Source of the DNA: CBDUXT01 sp965371245
GTDB taxonomy: Bacteria > Planctomycetota > Phycisphaerae > UBA1845
DNA: 64,000 nucleotides
Direction of reading: 5' to 3'
Assembly (NCBI GenBank): GCA_965371245.1
Contig: CBDUXT010000005.1
Span: forward strand, 47,029-111,028
Below, piece after piece: positions 27,390-35,022 of this stretch (position 1 is the first letter of the stretch; each line of letters opens with the position of its first letter). The position numbers and the translations under genes are program-made. The notes below the pieces were generated by a model. That model was given only the letters and a program-made list of their open reading frames with translations. It did not search any database and was not told the origin of the DNA.

Positions 27390-29549
27390 ATGATTGTCAG
27401 CACGATCAAGCCGTCCACCCGGTGCTTCGGGGGGGCCTTTCCCGCATGCGCGGCTGCGTCGCCGGTCGCCGGTCGATGGGCTGCAGCCCTCGCGGTCGCT
27501 GTGCTGCTGCTGACCGTCGCTTCGGCCAATGCCCAAACCACGCGGGTTAGAAGGGCGCCCAAACTGATGGACCTGCGTTTTTCCGCCTCCTCGGACCAAG
27601 GAACCTTCCTCGTTCTCCCCACGACCATCGATTCGCCAAGCGGCCGCCCCGGGGCGCACGCGGCCCTTTGGCAGGGCGCCATCGACCTGCGGGTCTACCT
27701 GTTCGACCGCCTGTTGTTCACCCCAATCGACCGAGCCCACGCCCTGCTGAATGTCCAGCGCGACTTCCGCATCCCGCTATCTTTTCTTGGCGCGGACCTC
27801 GAGTTTCTGTCCGACGAGGTGGCCGCCGCGCTCACCCAGCGCGAGGACATCACCACGTGGGTGCCCCTATGCGGCGAGACCATCGAGCGAATCACCGGCC
27901 TGACCCGGGCGAACATCGCGAACATCGCACCCGGCGAGACAGGCACCGTGGCCGGCGGCAGGAACAACGGCGAGTGTAGCCCGCCCAGCGCCGCGGTGTT
28001 CGACCCATTCCTCGACGTTGCGTGCGACGCGGACGCGGGCCCGCTGGCAATCCACTTCGAGAACCCTTGTGACGACAACGACGATTGCACGGCGGATTGC
28101 TGCATAGACGGCGAGTGCGTCAATACGCCCGACTGCGGCGGCGGTCCCCCACCGCCGGATTGTCAGAACGATCCTGATCCCTGCTGCGGCGACCCCTGCT
28201 GTGGGGATCCGTGCTGCCAGGATCCCTGTTCCTGCGATCCGTGCTGCCCCGTCACCGATCCGTGCGACCCCGACTGCGGCGATCCGTGCGCGCCGGAGTG
28301 CATCGACTGCGACGACGGGGACGAATGCACGGACGACACCTGTAGCGGCGGCACATGCTCGAATACCGATGTGGCCGATCCCTGCTGCGGCGTTACCAAT
28401 CCGTGCGACCCCGAGTGCGGCGATCCGTGCCTGTGCTTGGACTGCAACGACGGGAACCCGTGTACAGACGATTCATGCTCCGGCGGCTCGTGCTCGAATA
28501 CCGATGTGGCCGATCCCTGCTGCGGGGTCACGGATCCGTGCGACCCCGAATGCGGCGATCCGTGCGCGCCGGAGTGCATCGACTGCGACGACGGACTCTT
28601 TTGCAACGGCGTTGAGCCCTGTTCCAACGGAGCCTGCCAGCCGGGCACCGCCCCGTGCTCGGCCCCGCAGGTCTGCTGCGAAGCCCTTGAGCTCTGCGGC
28701 GACTGCTGCAACGACGCGGACTGCAACGACGGCAACGAATGCACCAACGACACCTGCAACGCCGGGTCGTGCTCCAACACGCCGCTCACCGGCTCGACCT
28801 GTACCGATGACGGCAACGAGTGTACGGATGACCTCTGCCAAGCCGACGGCACGTGCGGGCATCCACCCAAGACGGACGGGAGTGTATGCACCGACGACGG
28901 CAATGCATGCACGGACGATGTATGCACTGCGGACGCCGGCGGCAATATGATCTGCGATCATCCGAACAAGCCGGATTGCACCGCGTGCCAAGGCGGAAAG
29001 TGCGTTAGCGGCGCGTGTAGTCCCGATGGCGCCTGTTGCTCTCCTTCGGGTTCGTGTTCCGTCACGGCGCAGCAGTGCTGCATCGACCAAGGGGGAACCT
29101 ATCTTGGCGCGGGCACGGTGTGCCTTCCATCGGATCTGTGCATGCCGGCCTGCGAGAACTGTCATGCAGTTAGCATGACCTTTTACGAATGCGGCCATTT
29201 TACGCCTAATCCGTCCGAACCATGTGCTCAAGACACTTGCATTAGAGACGTCCTATTGACTGCGTCGTGCGATAATTTCCCGAACCGTGTGGGTCCCGCA
29301 AAGTGCAATACATTTGACACAGGCGTGGCGGGTGAAGTCGTTCAAACACTCTATTCTCTTTCGATTCCCGAGATTTGCAGTACATCCAACCCCGGCGGGT
29401 TCCATTTATGGACGAAAACGTATTCTGGCTGTGGGACTACATGTACTGGGCAGCCATGGTTGGTTCGGTGCGACACGGGGCCATGCGGAGGACAGGCCAT
29501 TGACACGAGCGAGCGGGGAATAATGCACGACTGCACAGGGTGTCCGTGA
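27390..29549 (+). CDS. secreted Cys/Asp-rich repeat protein
   Basis: 719 aa from ATG 27390 (MIVSTIKPSTR), with GGGAGAGA upstream. A signal peptide (about 1-50) ends ASANAQ. Residues about 55-230 are a non-repetitive N-terminal domain. About 240-290 is a Cys-Cys tract of short units (DPCCGDPCCGDPCC). About 290-530 holds repeats of CxDGxxCTDDxCxxGxCSNT, three of them within near-identical ~140-nt DNA units (28257-28590). The last ~130 residues are Cys-rich but different, and GC content drops there. CxDGxxCTxDxC repeats occur in secreted, possibly Ca2+-binding or disulfide-rich proteins of planctomycetes and myxobacteria. Function unknown; the Cys and Asp density suggests metal binding or a tightly cross-linked envelope protein. 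Confidence 0.85.
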   Translation: MIVSTIKPSTRCFGGAFPACAAASPVAGRWAAALAVAVLLLTVASANAQTTRVRRAPKLMDLRFSASSDQGTFLVLPTTIDSPSGRPGAHAALWQGAIDLRVYLFDRLLFTPIDRAHALLNVQRDFRIPLSFLGADLEFLSDEVAAALTQREDITTWVPLCGETIERITGLTRANIANIAPGETGTVAGGRNNGECSPPSAAVFDPFLDVACDADAGPLAIHFENPCDDNDDCTADCCIDGECVNTPDCGGGPPPPDCQNDPDPCCGDPCCGDPCCQDPCSCDPCCPVTDPCDPDCGDPCAPECIDCDDGDECTDDTCSGGTCSNTDVADPCCGVTNPCDPECGDPCLCLDCNDGNPCTDDSCSGGSCSNTDVADPCCGVTDPCDPECGDPCAPECIDCDDGLFCNGVEPCSNGACQPGTAPCSAPQVCCEALELCGDCCNDADCNDGNECTNDTCNAGSCSNTPLTGSTCTDDGNECTDDLCQADGTCGHPPKTDGSVCTDDGNACTDDVCTADAGGNMICDHPNKPDCTACQGGKCVSGACSPDGACCSPSGSCSVTAQQCCIDQGGTYLGAGTVCLPSDLCMPACENCHAVSMTFYECGHFTPNPSEPCAQDTCIRDVLLTASCDNFPNRVGPAKCNTFDTGVAGEVVQTLYSLSIPEICSTSNPGGFHLWTKTYSGCGTTCTGQPWLVRCDTGPCGGQAIDTSERGIMHDCTGCP
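28257..28590 (+). repeat. tandem ~140-nt coding repeats
   Basis: The phrase GATCCGTGCGACCCCGA recurs (one base varies) at about 28257, 28398 and 28536, spaced 141 and 138 nt, with most of the intervening sequence also conserved between units. Near-identity at DNA level indicates recent duplication or gene conversion within the gene. Preceded at 28170-28250 by shorter DPCC-coding repeats. Confidence 0.7.
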
Positions 29550-29623
29550 TTTCTTAGTGACCCTCAGGAATAGTTGCAAGCGCCACAACCACCGTTAGCG
29601 AACATAAGGAAAGGGTCTATTTG

Positions 29624-30610
29624 ATGAGTATTAGTGAGTTGCGCCTTGGAGCCACAATGTTGGTGCTTTGTGTCATGTTATGGACAACCTCTAGTGGCGC
29701 CTCACGACCGCCGGAGGCAAAGCCTGCATTGGCGCAGGTACAGCGAAGAGTCCCGGAGACGTATACCCTGGAGGTGGAGATTGAGCGACCTGTCGCGCTT
29801 GTCCTGCCCGGGCAGGGTAAAACCACCCAGGTGATGCGCGTCTCTGCTGGCAGAGACGTGACCGCTATCGTGTGGAAGGCGAAGAAGTTGCCGAATCCCA
29901 AGTATTACGCTCCCGACACAGTTGGATATCAAGGTCTCGACTACGACGGGGACGGCAACCTGATTGTCTCGATGTGGTCGGAAGGTGCCACGTTGTGCGA
30001 TCAGGACCTACATGAGGAATACTCGGAAAGTACAGGAGCCCGCGTAGCGCCGGACGGAGTTGTTGTGGGGCGGACTTCCGGAGCTTTCCTCCGGCGATAC
30101 AATCCTTCGTTCTTAAACACAGTCAGTATGTCCACGTTGCAGGCGATTTGGCGAGTGCTGGGTGGTCCATTGGGTGAGGATTTCGGAGAGTTGGAGGTGC
30201 GAAACGTGAAAGCGGACGGCACACATGAGGTTCGCGTGGCCGGACAAGCTTCGCGATATTCGGGACGTGGTGTTTGGAGCTTGGTAGTCGATCCTGCCAG
30301 TGGCTACTTGGTGCGATCGGGGAACTTCGGAGCTCCAGGTGGACCGCCGAGGATCAGTTTTCGAAACGAGGGCAGTCGTCGGTTCGGGAACATGACGCTC
30401 GCTCAGCGCGGAGAGCATACGCAGGGGCCCCTAACTATTCAAGTGCGCTTGATCTCTTTCTCGCCCACCCTGAGTGACGAAATCATCAGGGAGGCCCGCA
30501 ACATGATCGCGCGGGCTCAAACGCGCTTGGTTCGAGTTTCCGATTCCCGCGAAGATCCGGCCCACCCCAAAGTCCGCCTTGTACCTGCCGGGGAGTTGGA
30601 CGACGGGTGA
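29624..30610 (+). CDS. secreted protein of unknown function
   Basis: 328 aa from ATG 29624 (MSISELRLGATM), with AAGGAAAGGG upstream. Signal peptide about 1-26, ending SSGASRPPEA. The mature protein is beta-rich in look (TYTLEVEIERPVALVLPG; GRGVWSLVVDPASGYLVR) and resembles generic planctomycete exported proteins. No domain is recognised. GC content and codon use are lower in GC than in the flanking core genes. Its 3' end overlaps the peptidase remnant at 30579. Confidence 0.65.
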   Translation: MSISELRLGATMLVLCVMLWTTSSGASRPPEAKPALAQVQRRVPETYTLEVEIERPVALVLPGQGKTTQVMRVSAGRDVTAIVWKAKKLPNPKYYAPDTVGYQGLDYDGDGNLIVSMWSEGATLCDQDLHEEYSESTGARVAPDGVVVGRTSGAFLRRYNPSFLNTVSMSTLQAIWRVLGGPLGEDFGELEVRNVKADGTHEVRVAGQASRYSGRGVWSLVVDPASGYLVRSGNFGAPGGPPRISFRNEGSRRFGNMTLAQRGEHTQGPLTIQVRLISFSPTLSDEIIREARNMIARAQTRLVRVSDSREDPAHPKVRLVPAGELDDG

Positions 30611-30917
30611 AGTCCGTTGGTTCCTGGAAGGATTGGCCGACTATGCTTCCGGTCAACTCGAGCACCGTCATCGCACGGCAGCTCGCACGGCCATCGAATC
30701 AGGGGTTGCGCCGAAACGACTCGCCAAAGCGTGGTCCGGACCTCACCGCTACGGCGTCTCCGGATCGCTCGTCAAATACATCGACGAAACGTTTGGGCGG
30801 GACACCGTCATCGCGATGATGGCGGCCACCTCACAGGCCGAAGCGCTGGGGATGATCAAGCTTTCGGAGGAGGAACTGCTGGCGCGATGGCGCAAGTACG
30901 TACTGGCCCGTAGCTGA
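30579..30917 (+). pseudogene. C-terminal remnant of a gluzincin (peptidase-MA-like) metallopeptidase
   Basis: The frame has the downstream part of the peptidase-MA-like domain: WFLEGLADYASG, which resembles the PxWLxEGLAEY zinc-Glu motif, and YGVSGSLVKYIDETFGRDT, which resembles the conserved YxxSGSLVxYIxxxYG. The HExxH helix that should precede it is absent, so it cannot be an active peptidase. It overlaps the end of the preceding gene in another frame. A truncated gene is the simplest reading; a short expressed protein using TTG 30579 cannot be excluded. Confidence 0.55.
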
Positions 30918-31024
30918 CCCAGGGTAGGACCGGACTGCGAACCACTACTAGGCGACGTCTGTAAGAGTAAAATGAAGACGTGGCTGGAGATGCACTTCAT
31001 TGGGCCGTAGCTGGGAAGACCGCG

Positions 31025-31663
31025 ATGTTCATATTTCAAATCCTCGGTGCGACGTTAATCGCAGTACCGCCGAACGCCGAAGCGCCAGCCGCACAGAAGG
31101 ACGTACCCGTTCCGAGTCGCGTTGTCGCGACGGCCCCGTACGGATACGACGGTAAAGACCGAAAGCTGCAACTGGCGGTCGTGCGTGAACCTCCTACCGC
31201 TGAACGGCCAGGGTTTCGCTACCGCTACCGCATCACCGATGAAGCCGTTTCCGCGACAGGTTCGCGTGGCCTACAAACAGTTGTCGATCTCCCGGACATA
31301 CCGACGCATGATCCGATGGATGCCGGCGTACCTCAGAGATCCGGCGCATTATTCATCGATTCGTCAAAGGATCTCGCCTACGCAGTCTTGCTGAAGATTA
31401 GTGGATCAAGCGCTATTGTACGTGTTTACGCGATCCAATTGGATCGCACCAACGCAGCGCGGCCCAGGTTTCAAGTGATGAAAACAGCGCCGATCCAGAT
31501 GGAACAACACCTGCCATTCACCGAAGTAGACGTTATGCTGGAAGTGAACGAAGTCTCCGGCGATGTGTTGAAGATCGACCTGAAGCGCACCGATACGGGG
31601 CAACAGATCAAGTCGCTCGCGTTCGACCGCAAGACCAAACGACTCCACAGGGAATCCCGGTGA
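31025..31663 (+). CDS. small secreted protein of unknown function
   Basis: 212 aa from ATG 31025 (MFIFQILGATLIAVPP), which places a signal peptide ending near NAEAPAA at the very N-terminus; the frame extends to 30980 without benefit. The mature part is mixed alpha/beta with VRVYAIQLDRTN and FTEVDVMLEVNEVSGDVLK. No recognised domain. It lies in the same lower-GC stretch as the two previous entries, just before a foldback element. Confidence 0.5.
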   Translation: MFIFQILGATLIAVPPNAEAPAAQKDVPVPSRVVATAPYGYDGKDRKLQLAVVREPPTAERPGFRYRYRITDEAVSATGSRGLQTVVDLPDIPTHDPMDAGVPQRSGALFIDSSKDLAYAVLLKISGSSAIVRVYAIQLDRTNAARPRFQVMKTAPIQMEQHLPFTEVDVMLEVNEVSGDVLKIDLKRTDTGQQIKSLAFDRKTKRLHRESR

Positions 31664-31699
31664 TGTTCTGTCCTCGTTGGGCGGCGCAACTATCAGCAT

Positions 31700-31824
31700 G
31701 GCCGGGTGGCCCATCCATCGCGCGGTGATGGTTGGGGTCTCGATGATCGAACGTTGAAGACCGTATTTTTGCCCAATCATCGTGACCCCACCCTTTGCGT
31801 TCGCAAGGGATGGGCTACCCGGCC
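31700..31824. repeat. foldback element, family A (copy 1), 125 nt
   Basis: Ends are inverted repeats: GGCCGGGTGGCCCATCC on the left and, on the other strand, GGCCGGGTAGCCCATCC on the right. A second inverted segment (TTGGGGTC / GACCCCA) lies further in, so the whole element can fold into a long hairpin. A copy of the same length and orientation is at 33845-33969, on the other side of the GT87-like gene. Too short to encode a transposase; MITE-like. Confidence 0.8.
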
Positions 31825-31992
31825 TGGCTGAACGAGACCGTTCTTCCCCTTGCCGATGAAGTTCAGCGGTTTGATGACCATGCCTTTCGCCGTACCTTCT
31901 TTGCCGCTAACGACGTTCGTTTTGCCCCGTTTCGAGACCCTTGAATCGAAGGCGTCAAGACGATACCATCGGATCCTCGGTCGTTCGGGCAA
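31777..31992 (-). pseudogene. possible gene remnant ending in a foldback element
   Basis: A minus-strand frame of 71 codons contains a Lys/Gly-rich, plausibly coding stretch (RVSKRGKTNVVSGKEG, then MVIKPLNFIGKGKNGLV). Its last 16 residues translate the family A element, so insertion of that element appears to have replaced the original C-terminus. No family recognised. It may be noise. Confidence 0.25.
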
Positions 31993-32031
31993 GGGCCAAA
32001 TGGGAAATGTCGCCTTGACCTGGAGGAGTGC

Positions 32032-33783
32032 ATGTCTCCCACGAAGGAAATGAACCCCGAGGACCTGGCGGGGCCGCGGGCCGCCGTGGAGTGCACCACG
32101 CCCGCGTTTGAGAGGGTTGGAGTCGCTTGCACCGCGACCTTGGTCCCTTCACTCTTGCTGGTCCATGGCCTGGCAGCCCTACTCCATACGCAACCGGGGA
32201 TCAGCCCCACCGCCGTTGCCGTCTCCTTCACGGTCATCGCCGTCGGCCTGGTTCACGCCCTCGTTCAGTTGCGATTTCCAAGAGTGCCCGCGTGGGGCTG
32301 GGTCGTCACTCCCATTGCGGTCGCGTGCCTGCTGGCTGCCACCACGGGCGGCGTTGCCGGAGCGCTGTCGGTCGCTGCCTGCTGCGCCATGCAGGGCTGG
32401 ACCCAGTCCCGAGTCGCACTCGCGCTGCCTCCGACGATCGATGGCCAGATCGGAAGGCGTCCCTGGAGAGCCGTTGCCTGGTCGCTGCTCGCGCTCCTAG
32501 CCGTAGTGCAGACCGCTAGGCTCGCTTCTCACCAGGCTGACCCGGAGGTCTCTTGGTGGGTTACGAGCAAGAACCCGGCGTGGGCCGGGCACCTGTGCAT
32601 GTCGGCCTACGTCTATGCCGCTGACCTACACGACCAGGGCGAGACGAACATCTACGACGCGGACTATCCCCCCGACGATTCGAGCGCCGGACGTCACCCC
32701 CAGGTCGAGAACCTCGAAGCCCATATCGACTGCGGATTTCAATACCCGCCACCGTTCCTGTTGTTGCCTTGGGCTGCGCTCCGAGTGACGAATGACTTCT
32801 ATGTGATTCGCCCAGTCTGGTTTGCCCTCCAAGGACTCGGATTCCTGGCGGTGGCCACCTCTCTTTGTCTATGGGTCGGCGGCCCTCGAGGGCGGCTGGC
32901 CCTCTGGCTGCTCCCCGCAGTCTGGGTCGCCGTTCCGACACTCCAGACCTTCCAGTACGGGCAGTTTCACATGAGCGCCTTCGCGCTGGCGGCGGCTGGA
33001 ATGCTCGCGTTCGAGACTCGCAGGATCGGCCTGGGCGGAGCACTTCTGGGCGCAGCCGTGGTCACGAAGGTCTACCCGGCCGTGCTGCTTCTGTTGTTGG
33101 GCGCGCAGCGGCGATGGCGGGACCTGGGAATGACGCTGATCTGGATGGCCGCATTCGGGGTCGTGGGTCTCGCGCTGCTCGGACCCGCTCCCTACGAGGC
33201 TTTCTTCTTCCATCATGCGCCAGGCCTGCTCGATGGATCAGTCTTCGACGTCTCCGACCTGGATGAGAATCTTAGGGACATGCTGACCGCGATCAAGACC
33301 GGCGTCCCGCAGATTCCCGGAAGGCTGGGGCTGCTCGGCATGACGTTCCTTCCCGCCCAGCTCGGGCCTTGGCTGGGCCACGCATTCGGGCTCGTTGTCC
33401 TCGCGCTCGTCTGGAAAGCCAGACGCAGGACAACGAGTCGGTCGCATTCCGTGATGCTCTGGCTCGCGCTGCTGAACCTGGTCGTCCTGCAGGGTCCGGT
33501 AGCCTACATGGACTACACAACTGCGCCGAGCCTCTGGCTCTTGACCTTCGTCAGCATCGAGATGGCCCGAAACCGCATGATCGCCATCGGGCTGGGGCTC
33601 TGCTGGCTTCAAATCTCCACGTTGCTCGGCAGCTTCCCCATCCCGGACGACCCATCCGGAGCTTGGCCCGGTGTCATGAGCGCAGCGCAAGTCTCCGCCA
33701 GCAGCCTCCTGATCACGTTGTTCGTTATCCCACTCAGTCTCTGGTGCGCGATGCGGACCGACGGCGTGCCGCGAAATGAATGA
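32032..33783 (+). CDS. GT87/DUF2029-like membrane glycosyltransferase
   Basis: 583 aa with about ten or more hydrophobic segments. The conserved region FQYPPPFLLLPWAALRV follows a large extracytoplasmic loop (about 185-240, YAADLHDQGETNIYDADYPP), and the motif VVTKVYPAVLLLLLGAQRRW is typical of GT87, where the equivalent block reads FKPYP. Family members are polyprenyl-phosphate-sugar-dependent mannosyltransferases of the GT-C fold. The start is ATG 32032 (MSPTKEMNPED), with GGAGG nearby. It is flanked on both sides by copies of the 125-nt family A element and has no operon partner. Confidence 0.8.
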   Translation: MSPTKEMNPEDLAGPRAAVECTTPAFERVGVACTATLVPSLLLVHGLAALLHTQPGISPTAVAVSFTVIAVGLVHALVQLRFPRVPAWGWVVTPIAVACLLAATTGGVAGALSVAACCAMQGWTQSRVALALPPTIDGQIGRRPWRAVAWSLLALLAVVQTARLASHQADPEVSWWVTSKNPAWAGHLCMSAYVYAADLHDQGETNIYDADYPPDDSSAGRHPQVENLEAHIDCGFQYPPPFLLLPWAALRVTNDFYVIRPVWFALQGLGFLAVATSLCLWVGGPRGRLALWLLPAVWVAVPTLQTFQYGQFHMSAFALAAAGMLAFETRRIGLGGALLGAAVVTKVYPAVLLLLLGAQRRWRDLGMTLIWMAAFGVVGLALLGPAPYEAFFFHHAPGLLDGSVFDVSDLDENLRDMLTAIKTGVPQIPGRLGLLGMTFLPAQLGPWLGHAFGLVVLALVWKARRRTTSRSHSVMLWLALLNLVVLQGPVAYMDYTTAPSLWLLTFVSIEMARNRMIAIGLGLCWLQISTLLGSFPIPDDPSGAWPGVMSAAQVSASSLLITLFVIPLSLWCAMRTDGVPRNE

Positions 33784-33844
33784 GGTCGCCGGGTGGGGTG
33801 CGTCCCGTTGCGAGGCGTTACTTAAGGAGTGTTGCGGGGTCCAA

Positions 33845-33969
33845 GGCCGGGTGGCCCATCCATCGCGCGGCGATGGGTGGGGTCACGATGATCGAACGTC
33901 GAAGACCTCACACCTGCTCAATCATTCTGACCCCACCCTTTGCTTTCGCAAAGGATGGGCTACCCGGCC
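33845..33969. repeat. foldback element, family A (copy 2), 125 nt
   Basis: Same length, orientation and terminal inverted repeats as the copy at 31700-31824, with roughly 85-90% identity by eye. The inner arms pair well (GGGTGGGGTCA / TGACCCCACCC). It ends 18 nt upstream of the DUF4003 start codon, so it could affect that gene's leader. No obvious target-site duplication. Confidence 0.8.
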
Positions 33970-33987
33970 AAAACATAGAGGAACGAC

Positions 33988-35004
33988 ATGGCAAACGAGA
34001 ATAAACTACCCGCTGACCCGTTGGCCCGGTTTCGGGCGATCTATGACGCGTTGAACGCCGAGCGTGGCTGGTTCAGCGACGCATCGCCGCTACGATTTTC
34101 GGCGGTGACGGCTCTGACCTGTCCGGGTGAGCCGACGAGGGTGGCCGCTGCGATTCGCCAGTCCGCTGACGACATCAAGGCCGAGGCGGGCTGGTTCGGC
34201 TCGCTGAACTCGGACCTCCGATTTGTCGTTGGGGCCATGCTGGTGTTGCATCGCGACAGCGCCGCCGATTTCCTGAACGAGGTCAAGCGGGTGCGAGACA
34301 TGTTTCGCCAGGCGGGTTTGAGACGCTCGACCATCTACGAAACCATGGCCGTGCTCATCTTGCGGATGAAGGCCGACAAGAAGCCGGTCGGTGACATTGC
34401 GATCAAGCAGTTTCGAGCGATGTATGAGGAGATGAAGCGGCATCACTGGTGGCTGACTGGACCCGATGATTTTCCGGCCTGTGCCATTCTGGCTGGCCAG
34501 GAGGCGTCGCCGCAACGGGTCGGTCAGGACATCGAATCGATTTACCAAGCCCTCCGCTCCCAGGGCTTCTCGTCAGGCGACCCGCTGCAGACGGCGGCGA
34601 ACATTCTCTATCTCGCCCGTCTCGATCCACAGCAAACAGCGTCTCGATACCATGCCCTGGCGGAGGGCTTCAAGGGCAAGGGTGTGTCGATCTGGCAAAG
34701 CGACTACGACGAGCTGGCCATCCTGACGTTCCTGGATCATCCGGCCGACCGGGTCGTTGAGAGCGTCTTGCGAAACCGGGAAGCGATGGAGACGCTGAAA
34801 CCGACGCCTAGCCGGTCCTTTACATTCAACCTGGCGGCCAGCATCACCTTCCTGGAACTCGTCCAGGTGGATAAGAGCCTCAAGGCCATCACCGACGTAA
34901 AGGCCATGCTCGACATGCAGGCGATCATCAACGCTCAACAGGCAGCTGCCGCTGCGGCCGCCGCGAGTGCTGCCGCCGCCTCTTCAGCCGCCGCGTCTTC
35001 GTAA
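33988..35004 (+). CDS. DUF4003-family protein with poly-Ala/Ser tail
   Basis: 338 aa, cytoplasmic by composition. The DUF4003 pattern covers almost the whole length (LARFRAIYDALNAERGWFSD; LRFVVGAMLVLHRDSAADFL; HHWWLTGPDDFPACAILAG). The family has no established function. The last 22 residues are only Ala and Ser after QQ, an unusual low-complexity tail. The start at ATG 33988 follows GAGGAACGAC. It stands alone between a foldback element and the broken DUF5946 gene. Confidence 0.82.
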   Translation: MANENKLPADPLARFRAIYDALNAERGWFSDASPLRFSAVTALTCPGEPTRVAAAIRQSADDIKAEAGWFGSLNSDLRFVVGAMLVLHRDSAADFLNEVKRVRDMFRQAGLRRSTIYETMAVLILRMKADKKPVGDIAIKQFRAMYEEMKRHHWWLTGPDDFPACAILAGQEASPQRVGQDIESIYQALRSQGFSSGDPLQTAANILYLARLDPQQTASRYHALAEGFKGKGVSIWQSDYDELAILTFLDHPADRVVESVLRNREAMETLKPTPSRSFTFNLAASITFLELVQVDKSLKAITDVKAMLDMQAIINAQQAAAAAAAASAAAASSAAASS

Positions 35005-35022
35005 AGGTGATGCTGTAACGGC

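Noticed and set aside
28257..28600. regularly spaced repeats that might suggest a CRISPR-like array
   Set aside because: Units are ~140 nt, in frame, and encode the Cys/Asp repeats of a secreted protein; they are not 25-40 nt repeats with unique spacers.
31700..33969. the two family A copies as ends of a classical composite transposon
   Set aside because: Neither copy encodes a transposase, and no target duplication is visible at the outer ends; MITE-like flanking is a safer description.
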